This document shows, in pieces, positions 35,701-47,800 of a DNA stretch of 64,000 nt (within the stretch, counting starts at the first letter, position 1; each line of letters opens with the position of its first letter). The stretch lies in contig JAMKCF010000006.1 of the NCBI GenBank assembly GCA_023634235.1, positions 10,569,751-10,633,750 on the forward strand, in the 5' to 3' direction. The notes below the pieces were generated by a model. The model was not told the DNA's origin, searched no databases, and saw only the letters and a list, made by a program, of their open reading frames with translations. The position numbers and the translations under genes are program-made. The DNA is from Pisaster brevispinus (taxonomy: Eukaryota > Echinodermata > Asteroidea > Forcipulatida > Asteriidae).

Positions 35701-38700
35701 ACAACCCAGTGCTCCTCTGTTTATGATGGGAACACCAGTAGCTCAGGACTAGGTTGGCGTAGTGGTTTCTTGCCCTGCCTTTCACCTATTGTATGGACCT
35801 TGGTTCGAATCCCACTTCAAACTGTGGCCTTGCATGTGGATTGGGTACAGTGATGAGAAATTTGTCAGACCTTTTTTTATGTCTGCTGGTGAAAGAAGTA
35901 GATGTATGTACATGATGTAGCTGTCATTTTCTTACAGACGTAAAGTAATCATGCTCTTTGATTGACTTCTGTAATTTTTAGTGGGATACTGTTCACAGAA
36001 GCTCCTTGATATCTATTAGTCATGGAGTTGGTGAAATAGCATCATTTCAACATAATGTATCTCCTACATTTTGGATCCTATTTTCAGACCTTTTTATCAG
36101 CAATGACTCTCACCCCTGTGATCTTGTGGGTTGTTTTCCATTTGGGATTTTCCTCCCACATCTAAAGCGGAAAATTTGTGGTGTGACATGGCCGAGCGGT
36201 TCAGTTCACCGGACTCACGCTCTGGTGTTTCTGATCAGTAGAGTTTGGGTTTGAGTCCTGGTCACGGTACATGTGTCCTTGAGCAAGATGGGACATTAAG
36301 CCTCAGGTACCCTTGTACTAGGATTGGTAGTGCCCACAAAAGAACTCGGAACACTTATCGTGGAAAGGGATTAACCCAGGTGTTTCTGGTTCACATAGCA
36401 AGTGCCCTTGTTTACAGGTTTCCTCAGACTTGGAGCTACAGTGATAACGTTCACTTATGAGGAATCATTGGTTTCATTACCAGAAACATATAACAAAACA
36501 GTAATAATTATATTCCTTATCATCTTCTGCACACTTGTATTTTCAGGCCTACAGGTCACTTGTGCTAGATTCTAGTTGAGGATCCCTTTGTTTCATGGAA
36601 CAGAAAGAGAACTCTGAAAAGTGTATTGAGTGTTCCCATGATTGGAGCCATACATACATGCATTAAGAAATCATACGGTTCATTTATCACAGGCTAGTCA
36701 TAATATGTACACTGTATTCACATTGCACAATTATGCACACATGTTCTAAGGGCTTCACAATGCTACCAAAGAATTTCTGCTGGGCAGAGGAGTTATGCAC
36801 CCACCATGGGCAATGAAAGATAGGATTGGCTTACGTTACACATACTTTGCAGCGCACATTCGTAGGCTGTGTCAATACTCGCTAAGATGGTTGCCAGTCC
36901 TTTAGCGTCGTGAGACTCGAATCACCCTGTCATTCTTGATGGGCGACCCCCCTTGAATTTCATCCCCCGCGACATTGGAAAAATCTCACTCGATTTACTG
37001 TGTGTGTCGGATGAATGATGGAATGAGCACAATACCGTTTGCGTTTGTTTAAAGTCCTTTTTTTTCTGTAGCTCCTCTTTCTACTATAAAGTGGATGTCC
37101 ACAGGTGTTCAGAGCCCTATTCCATAGAGCTGCACAAGCACCAAACTCTGCTAAGTACATACAAATTTTGCTTAACAGAAATGGTTACCAGCCAAAACAC
37201 AATGTAATGTACATTGTTTTGTGACTGGTCCCCTGCGAATTCTTGCTTAGCAGACAAAATTACTGAGAAGTTTCTGCTTAAGCACCGAACTCTGCTAAGC
37301 ACATACAAATTTTGCCCAACAGAAATGGGTAACCAGCCAAAACACTAGGATGTATTGTCTTGTGACTGGTCCCCTGTGAATTCTTGCTTAACAGACAAAA
37401 TTACTAAGCGTTTTCTTTCGGGAGCTTTATGAAAGTGGTTGCAGATCTTTAGCTATTTTGGTAGCCATATTGGTTTAAACTCCTCCTGATGTCGTAATGT
37501 TAACCAAACGGAGGCTGGAAGGGAGCTCGTCATGAAATGAGAATTTGTGCATGCATGGAACAGCGTTCTCCCTGAACAGTGGTCTGCAGGCCAAGTGCTT
37601 GCTAAAACACATGAGGACCAGTCACAATTCTCTGTAAGTGTTGAAAAGCATCCACATTTATTTGAAATATTGACTAGTGAAAAAATCTGGGGGACCAGTG
37701 AAATGACAAACTAACTGATCATGCTGGCTAGTCACTGAAAAAATTAAGAGCAAAATCCTGATGGAATCGCCAACTGATTCTAACGAGAGTGCAATATCAC
37801 AACCACACTTTTCCTCCGCTGTCGCCTCAAAGCCTTCCTCTTAACCATGAACCACCTCCCCAGAATTTCATATGTATCTAGAGATCATTTCCCTGCTCAA
37901 ATAGCCTTAAAACTATCACAGGGCATTTTGCGATGATCAGTCCAGACGACAGTTTTGTAAGGGTTGAGGATTGTGATGGCAGCGATTGCAAAGCAGCAGT
38001 TTTTTTTTTGTCTGAGCGTTTGATGGTTATCATCTCCGGCAGATGAATTCTCATTTCTCTGCTGCTACAAAGCCCCACAGGCTGTCTCTTAGTCCGCTTG
38101 TCATGCCGTCCTACATGTACATGAACCGGCACTTCCAAACTCAAGGCGGTGACGATGCGACCACAGATGTTTATAAAAGATGATTCATACTGGATTTGTG
38201 AAAGAGAGAGAGAGAGAGAAAAAATAGAAGAGGGGCGGGAAATGCAACACTGAGCGAATCAATTCCATATTATTGACAGATCATTCAATAACATTCAATT
38301 GGTTTTTGTTGTGATGAAGTATTTATGTGCCAGTGTGAAATGTGATAGAGGTACATGTATGAGTTCATCAGGTCAGTACACATTTACATCATCAATCAAA
38401 CTGAGTAGAAAGGAGCACTTTTTGTTTTTCCTCTACCCGGCCTGTGTATCCATTCTTCATTTTTTAATAAATGTGCACTGCAGTATTAGTTATGATTTCA
38501 TTGTGTACATGTATGTACTCCTTATGGTTGGATATCGTGGCGTGGGCTTATTGTGGCATTCTTGACTTACAGTCACCAGTCTCTGCTTACAGGGTTTGTG
38601 CTGAGTTTCTACTCTGTGTAGTGAAATAAGGGACATAATTAAGCACAGAAATAAACACACATGGATGCATATTGTTGTACATTGCATAAATATACGCTAC

Positions 38701-41700
38701 AATGTTTGTACATTGAGTTCACTTTTGTTTTGTTTTTTGGGGCCCCTTTTTCTCAAAGCAGCTCCATGAACTTGAGCATTGAACAGTAGTGTTGTTGTCT
38801 TTTTTTGCTTTTGTTTTTAGTCTGGACGTGTCAAGGTTAAAGTGAAAAATCTACATATTCAATTATTATTGTACAATATCAACAAACTTTACTAAAAATA
38901 CTTTGCCAGTTCTTTCCCCACCCCCACCCCCCAAAAACAAAACAAAAACAAAACAAAAACAAAACACACACAGTAGCCAGGTCTTGGCCTGTCTGCATCA
39001 GCAATGGCAGACAGTATAAATAAATAAGTACATATTTGTTTACTAATAATCCCTTTTGCCCAGGGTTCTTCAAGCATCCAATCCACACACTGCCTACTTG
39101 ACTCTTGGGGCACCTGATGGTTTTGTTATTAGAAAGGAATGAATTAGATTCATGAATACATTTCTGATGTACACAATCCCACCATCCAGGGACACTTTCT
39201 TAAAGTGCCTATATTTGTACACAATTAGATTCATCTCATTCCAACCAGACTGAAGGTGATACCAATTGACAGGTGGTTTCCGTTCCTCCCACTGGAACCC
39301 AAAGGCTCTTCCCGTTTCTATTGGTCAGATGTCATCTTAGGTTTAGTGTGGGACGCTCAGAGTGCAAGAACACAGGACACCCTGCTTTTCACCCAAATTA
39401 ATTGAAAATGTTGTCATGTTCATTGTGAAGTTGGCCCCCATTCCTGTCAGTGTGGGCAAAGGTGAAAGCACATTAATCTCACTTTCGGTCTATTGTTTTG
39501 CAGTTCCTTGTACTTTCTGATTAAATGAATAACAAGTAAAATATGGAAGTGGTTGCAGGGTTCTCCCCATGTATGTGCCATTTTACTTATTTATTTGTTT
39601 TCCTCAAAAAAAAATCAAGAGAAAAACATAAAGAATGCTCCAGATTGCACAGTAGGGCTTTTAAAACCAAGGTAAATACCAAGTAAAAAACATTCCAAAG
39701 ATATTGTTTTAACTTAGCATGCTTCGGCCAAACATCAAAATGTTTTGGTCCAGAATTTTAAAACCTGGGGAGATCCCTGGGTTTCATAGCTAGCAGCGGC
39801 CTGACATTATCAGTTTTATCCCCCATTGTTAAAGGCTCCATGAAGTAGTTCCAAGCTTTGAATATCGTGATATTACAGATTGGAAATCTCTGGCCGTCTG
39901 CTGCCATTTAGCATCACAAAAATGGATTCTAAAACCCATAATACTGAACATTATTGGGGGGGGGGGGGTGGCCCCAGCTTATTCTTAAAATTAGAAATAT
40001 ACAGAAATTTAAATTAAATTTGAAACTCTGAACATCATCAAAAATCCTTCTTCCATGACAAAACAAAATAAGACTGTTTTGCTTTATTCCCTATTGCAAG
40101 AGATTTCTGGCTGGTACATGTGGGCCCCAGAGTGGCCTAACAGGGTTGTATTTAAAGGTAAAATGCTTCAAAAAGAACATCATGGCGGGGCTTGAAATAC
40201 CCACTGAACTGCAGACCTAAAGACCAGTAATTTCAACATTTTATTATTTATTTTTATTTTAAATCTTTAGACGTATACACAATGATTACAAGTTGGACAG
40301 GGGCTGTCAAGGTTATACAAAAGTATAAAAACTGTCATCTTAAGATGTGTACAACCAGACCCCTGCCAACGATAAAATAATTATGAAATTATAAAAAGGA
40401 GATTGCACTCAAACGCTATAAAATCACACAACGGTAAACATTAAAACAAAAGCAAATCCAAAACCTTGCAAAAACAGCACCCATAAATCAGCATAAAAAC
40501 AGGAGGCAGGGACAAACATTTAAAAACCCAAACAAGACAAGGACCCAAAAGATCCCCAAAGCCCAACACGAATGGACTTCTCTTTAAAAACCATGAAGCA
40601 GGAAATAAACAAAATAAAAATAAATAATCCATAATAATAACATAGAGCCAAACCAGTGAGTATTAACTCACAACACATCAAGTCCTGCGGTCTAGAATTT
40701 TTTTCCCAAACAAATAGTTTAGATTTACTGTAACTAAGCTCTTCAAATCTACTGCTAAAAACATTCTGCAAGTGACATGTTATAAAATGGAAAGAAATGA
40801 AATGAAAACGTTTCCGTCTCCTGAAAGTTCTGAGGTAAGCTGTACAAGACCTTGCGGACAAGTGGAGGTTTTCCTGAAATTTAAGCCCTGTGTGGACAGG
40901 TAACATGAAGGCTTGAGCTGAATGTGTGCTGGGGCAGGTGTTGACTTGGCGTTGGTAGTGCTGTGGTGCCTGTAGGGATTTTGCAGAGCTGTCACCTGCC
41001 CTGCACTCTGTTCATTTTTCTTTCTTTGGTTTGCAGGTTTGATTTCTTTGTGGTGCAGTACGTGCAGCTGGAAAGGTTATACGTCGGGATTGTGTGGAGC
41101 CGTTTTTTTAGTTTTCTAAATCATTTGTTTTGGTAAAATGTGTTGAAGTTAGGATCATTTAGGAACAATGCTTTATTATTATAAATTTGAAGTACACATA
41201 GATCAAAAAACTGAACGTTCCTACTTAAAAAGTAAGAGTAAAAGTAAAAAAGGCAGAGTTTAACGCCAAACCTTGAGGGAGATATCAGCTTTGACAACTT
41301 CAGCAATACCCCATTGCTTGATGTCAGAGGTTCAGATCGTGCTTGACACAAATCATTGTGGAATGTCATGTCCGAGTGGTCCAGTGTGTCATACTCAAGT
41401 TGGGCAGGTTTAATTATAGATTGTTGGCTTATGAATCCCCGCCAGTCCCCCAGTCCCCCCCCCCCCCCCCCAGCAAGACAATAATGCATATCCTGGGAAA
41501 AGATGTCAAACATTGCTCCTGTGTAAGTCGAAAATGTGCTGGAACTTAAAACACTTGAGTTTTAAAGAGTACGCCAGATTTTTACCAAGTGCATTATAAG
41601 GGTTCCAAAGGATGCAACTACTGTACGTTAATCATTCCTGTTTTGCACAATACACAGACTTATCTGTTGAACATGGAATTATCAAGTGGCATCAACCATT

Positions 41701-44700
41701 TTAAGTCATGATGACTTTTAAGCCAGTGACGCGTTCAATTTGTGCAAATTCTTCTGTACATTTGTCTTTTTCTCAGTTCGATTTGCATTTTGGGTTTGTG
41801 CATTAAGCTGGCTTGAAGAGGACGGTACACCAGCTATGTGTAACGCGAGCCAGGGCTCCTGAAGTACATAGTGCATGGAGCATACTATTTTTGATCTTTT
41901 GTGGTTTCGAGTTCTGATACAGTCTGGCATTGTTTGTGGATAGAGACACTTGTAAGTTGTGAGGCTGAAAGCATGATATGCATAATTACATGTATTGCAC
42001 ATTGTCCTTATGCTCGGTAGCCTTTATAAGTGTTCGATATCTGACATTGCCAGTCCCCTACTCACCCTGACACTAATGGTACTCAAGATATCATCACATC
42101 TACCAATGAGACAGACGGTGCAAGAAAAACATCTCAAAAAACACAACTGACCACATGCGATTTTTGTTATATATTACGCGTGAAAAAACAGCACAACATT
42201 GTCCAAGGGAATGGATCCCGATTGGCTTTACAACGGGTTGAAGTGTTTGATCAGAGGCCCTCGTTGATGTCATCATAAAAGTAGGAATTCACATCCACTG
42301 GGCCTCGAGGAACCCCTTCAAGAACTTGCTATGAATCTAAATTACTGGCTGGCTTCTCTCTTTTTCCTTCCCATGTGTACCCTCCCTTTTTTTTCTCTTT
42401 GGTTCACCAAAGAACGTGAATTTGTCTTACTTTGTTGATGGTTTGTCTGGAGTAGTCCCCCCCCCCCCTCCCCCAATTCGATTTCCAAAGAAGTTTTTTT
42501 GTATTTTATGTGTACAGACTGGTGAGTCAGACGTTTGCTTAGCAGTTGTTCACAGTGCATGGGTTATCCTGTGCATTTAGCATAGGTCACGTTACTAGAT
42601 GATCGTTTGAATGCCCGTACAAATCTTTTCTAAACTGATTACTCAGTCATAATTTTACCCTCGGTTGAACTCGGGAGTCAGTCTGTCGTCCTGAAAAGGT
42701 TGGAGACTTACTCTGTTATAGGCCCTTTACTCTCTTAGAAATCTACAGATTCTGTAAGAATGCAAAGCAGCTATTATCAGCCTGGGGTTTCGACCCTAGT
42801 TGTCGTACTCAAGGGCATTTAAGACATACAAGAAGATACATATAATGACTAAAGGTTGAACAAAGCCAATGATCCTTGCGTTAATCACAATTTTATTCCA
42901 CACATAAAACTGAATGCAGTCCTGTACCCATCATAAATTCAAAAGTTACCTTGCTCAAAGGTAGGGTCATAGATTGGTTCATACTCCAAAAATTAATGAC
43001 CATAAAAACTTACTTGGTGAGAAGGACTGCAGCTGTTGATAGGATAAACTAATTTGAGAAAGGATTCCCTTCGAAGTAACATGGTTTGGACAGTATCTCA
43101 CCCCAAATTATTTGAATCTGAGAAACGATTCATCACTGAGGGCTGGTGGCCTTTCACGAATGCTGTGGCCACAGATGCGGTTGGCACCTCTGTCACCTCG
43201 CTAAACGTGGACGGATTTGACGTTCGTGTGAAAATACCGTGACAGTTTTTGCTGTTTTCTCAGCAAGTAGACACTGTATTCAGCCTAAAGTTTCACATGT
43301 GACTTTTTTTGTATCTGTCTAAAAAAAAAAAGCCTATAAATCAGCATTCTGTTAAAAAAAAAACCCAATCTCTATAACCCTAACTTTAAGCACACAGAGT
43401 ATTTATATTCTATTCTCCATCAATCTATTCTGTACATGACGAATTGTCCGACAGACCATGAATGGTGATTTGTGCGCCCCGCAGGCTTTTATGGTTTTGA
43501 CAATTTATTGGACAACTGGTTGGCTGGAGCGATTTGTGTTTTCCTGTTTCCCTTCAGGGTACCGCCATGATGCATTGGTTGACTGACTAGCCGGTATGTG
43601 TGAATTATGATCAGTTGGAATTGCATCTAGTCTGACAGCAGAGGTCATGGGCATGTGTGAAAGTTACAGTCCATACACACATACACACTGTTTGATGTAG
43701 TCTGCTCGATGGCGTTAATACTTATGCGTGGTGATTTCACTTTGTGTTCAACTTACATGTAAATGCACTACTTTTCATCAACGCGATGTGTGCGAAGAAG
43801 TATTTAGTCTTTGGTTAACCGTAGATGAAGGAAAACATGCTTGTGAGCCAATATTGCTTGGCATAATTAAAACACTGCACAATAACACCCCTGCTGTAGC
43901 TGACAGCACAAAATCACAAATTTGTTAACAACTTAAACCTCTAAAACGGAACATTTCGTCTTGTTTCCTATTCGTCCAGGTGTTGGCGCTTGCACTGTAG
44001 GATGTGTAATAGGATAAATATATTGAGATATTATTTAAACTAATCCTGACTTGCCAAATTTATTGCACACTGTGCATACCTTTTGTGCACACAAAGTGTG
44101 TTGGATGCCCAGTTTCCTTGGCAAGCAACTTTTCAGTTGAATTTCACTGGCAAGCAACTTTTCAGTTGAGTTTCACTGGCAAGCAATTTTTCAGTTGAGT
44201 TTCACTGGCAAGCAACTTTTCAGTGGAGGTTTCACTGGCAAGCAACTTTTCAGTTGATCAGATGATTCCGACTGAATTAAAATGTAACAGAAAACTGAAA
44301 ACACTATAAATACTTAGTCTGTCTACTTGGCCCAATTCCTCGTTTAGTTTTTGCAATTGCCAAGTTAATTTGTACAGTGAATGGTTTTCCTTGTATAGCA
44401 TCATAAAATGCTGTGCAAGATATACATGTATCAGTTGCTGCTCAGAAATTGTTCCCCGAAGTATCTGATTTTCAGTGTGGATACACTATTTTACTTGTCC
44501 TTTCTGCTGTCACCCTGACAACTGAAAAGCACTCCAGTGTATGTAAATAAGGAATGATGAAAACACAAGCACAGTAGGATCTCAAACAAACTAGGAATTG
44601 TGCCCTTTGACCCCAAACCTCTGACTGAAAATTAACCCCCAAATATACATGTATGCTGTATGTAAAACATTTACACTTGTATGCATAATAAGCAATTACT

Positions 44701-44821
44701 TGTTCGTGTACTTGAAACTACATAATGTTGTCAGGGATTTTGTGCAAGTTCATACTTGGCACATTTCGATCGCAGCAGTAGTAGTCTCCAATTCAGAAGC
44801 TACATGTCACAAGCCAATTAT

Positions 44822-44861
<40 letters not shown>

Positions 44862-47800
44862 TCCCCCAGTCTCAGTCTGCGATGAATAGTCACTTGGCCG
44901 TGTCATTGTTCTGGGCATCCACATAGTCCGGAAACCAGACAGGTCTCTGTAGTGAAAACCAATACATCAGACAGCTGAATAACCTATCCATGGACAGAGA
45001 AAACCAACAAAGAAACAACCACTCGTGTATTGAAACTTAATAACGGCCTCTGCTACGTGCTCAGCACATGCAGAAGTGTGACCTGCCTTCTTTTATTTTG
45101 TTTGCTTTTGATGAAGTAAACTAACACCATCTCTGTACTGATTACTAGAGAAAGTAGACCATTGTGGGTTTTATTTTTTAGGGAAGAGTAAATTAATTCC
45201 CATCCTCTAGTTTTCAATCAACACGACGCGGAACCACGCCTGTGAAAATTTCATCAAATTCAGGGGTCACGTTCCTGTGAAAAGGATGGGTATTGGTTTG
45301 CAGTTTGTCTTGGATTTTGTGCACGTTTATACTGGGCTTATTTTGATTGATACAGTCGATTTTAAACAGTGGTGATTTGGGGATCTTCAGGGTATTCTTG
45401 AGTTTGACAGTGTTCCTGACACTGTAAATTGAGGGTGACCATTGTATGAAAGTAGTCTTGTAAGATGAGGGGGCACTTCTGAGAAAAAACCAAGTGTGAG
45501 AATCTCGGACTCGAGCTTTAAAGAGGGGCTCCAAGGTCAAATTCAGTTTTGTGATGCACTCATTTTCCAATAGAGAGTCTTTACGGAAATGGGGGAAAAT
45601 GACAAGTCTCTAGCCTCTTGTTAAAATGGTGTAAAATGCCACTGAGTGTGATACCCTTCATGTGCAGTTTTTGTCAAAAAATAAAAATGTTTGATGATGT
45701 TACAATTTCAAAATATATGGTCTGTACATTTTTGTACAGAAAATGTTCAGGATATTTCTGGTTTGTATGATATTCTATCAAAACGGCATTGAGTTTGAGC
45801 TTACGACTGGTGTAGAAATTTACCCTCAAGCTATGGGGTTTACCTTTTCCTAGCATTTTGTCCACCGTTCAGAGTCTGATAATGTTTGTAATAACCATTC
45901 CACGTATCCTACCAAATCATAGAGAAGAGACGGCACCATAAATTTCCTGCCAACAAGACCGGAGCGTACATGTATGAAACCAAATCAACCTCACAGAAAC
46001 TCTCGCTCCAATGTCGGCTGAGAATATAACAACCGGGCATGATAGGAGGTCCTGAGACTGTGATGGAATGTAGATATTGTCCCCCAGTGCATTCTAAAAT
46101 CCAAACATTTTTGTTCCCCCTTGTCTCCCTACACTGTAAATTACAACTCTGGAAAAGCCGGCCGCAGTTTATTTTGATTGCATCAAGATATCAGCGAATT
46201 GATTTTGCTGCTGCTTCACCTGAGCAAATAAGCACAGACTTCCCCTTCAGCCTGCTGACTCCTCTCCATCAAGGTCAAAGGTCACTCAGCAACACTTCAA
46301 GCTCTTCCAGGAGAGGCAATACGGATGCTCCCAGCGCCCGTGCGGAAGATTAACGACTTGATAGGTAGTGGGGGGGGGGGAAATTGATGAAATACCTGAG
46401 GAGGACCAAGTACAAACACCTCAATGCAAATATCAATGTAAATCATTTGGGATATAATTCGATATGTTTTTTGGGTGACTCACAGTGCCGATTCCAATCC
46501 GCAGAAATTGGGACACTGTGTTTTTGTGTGTGTGTGGTTTTTCTTTTTAATTCGGCGCTTCACAAATTGGGAATATTAATTACCAACGCGTATGGGATGC
46601 TCTTGTACCTGTATGTGGGCCCGAGGCAGATTGAAGACATTTATATAAGATTAATTGCTTCTCTATCAACTACCAGTGAGAAGGATGCACTTTCTGAAGG
46701 TTCAATGCGCTTAATGTGGAAAACTGGATGTGGCCTAACAATGGTTACCGGCTAACACTGTTGTCTTGTTTTTGTCTTTAGTCTCTCATCAACTGGCTCC
46801 CTTGTGACTGTGCTTTGGACATGGTGCACATGTGCAGTACTTCCAAACAGTACATGTCACCTGATGGCTTTTACATTGTTGATACTGTTAGCAAAGAAGC
46901 ACAATTGAATTTGAATTGAATATTTCAGCTACAGTACATTGGATCTTTCAGGAATCAATCTTGGGAGGGGGGAAAGCCATAAGACCACAAGGCTTGTAGC
47001 TCATAATGTCTATTGGACCAAAAACCTGCTTAGCATCGAAAACTATTGCTTAGCAAAACAGATCTTATAATGCCAAAATGCCACGTACTTTACATTGGTT
47101 GCAACTGGTCCCTTTTCTATCAAAAAACAGAAGAGTCTGTTTGGCAACATTGTTAAGTTAGGCCCTGGGCCCAATTTCATAGAGCTGCTTAAGCACAAAA
47201 CATAGCAAAGCACAACTGAATTATGCTTACCAGAATCAGGTTACCAGCCAAAATACAGTTTCACATACATGTAGCTTCTGTGACTGGTATCCTGCTCATT
47301 TTTGCTTAGCAGAAAATTCTCAAGCAATATTTTTTGCCCAGCCCCTGGTCTCTGTAGCAGATTTTGTTGGTCTTGATATTGGTGTCAGTACTAGTACTCT
47401 GTGGGCTTGGTGTTGGGTTGTAAGTTTGCTAAAGTTTACAGACCTTTCAACCTTGAACCAAGACCTGGAAACTAAACCCTTGTGTGGGTTTGCGTTTGTA
47501 TGTTAGTATGGGGGTTTTTTTTTTGGGGGGGGGGGACGGTTGGGCAGGTTTGTACTGATCTTTTGCCATAATTCAGTATTCTTTCCTTAAACTGCATACA
47601 TGTACATAGAAGAAAAAGAAATGAAACACTATCCATTCTGTGTGTGCACTGTTTGTGAGAAATTCTGAGTGACAGATCATTGAAGTGTCAATAGTAGTGG
47701 AGCTGAATTGTTCACGAGGGCTTGTGTGGGGGCACCACCACATAAGAATACCAGAGGTGTTTTATCATCCTACATCACAAAGTACAGCTTTCCACAGTAG

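Noticed and set aside
44649..44885. 78-codon frame with a proline run
   Set aside because: The proline run is the 37-base poly-C tract; no coding support.
46039..46353. 104-codon plus-strand frame around the DR1 site, considered as an extra TANC exon
   Set aside because: No good acceptor and donor pair keeps phase 1-1, and the peptide shows no TANC similarity; better explained as non-coding regulatory sequence.
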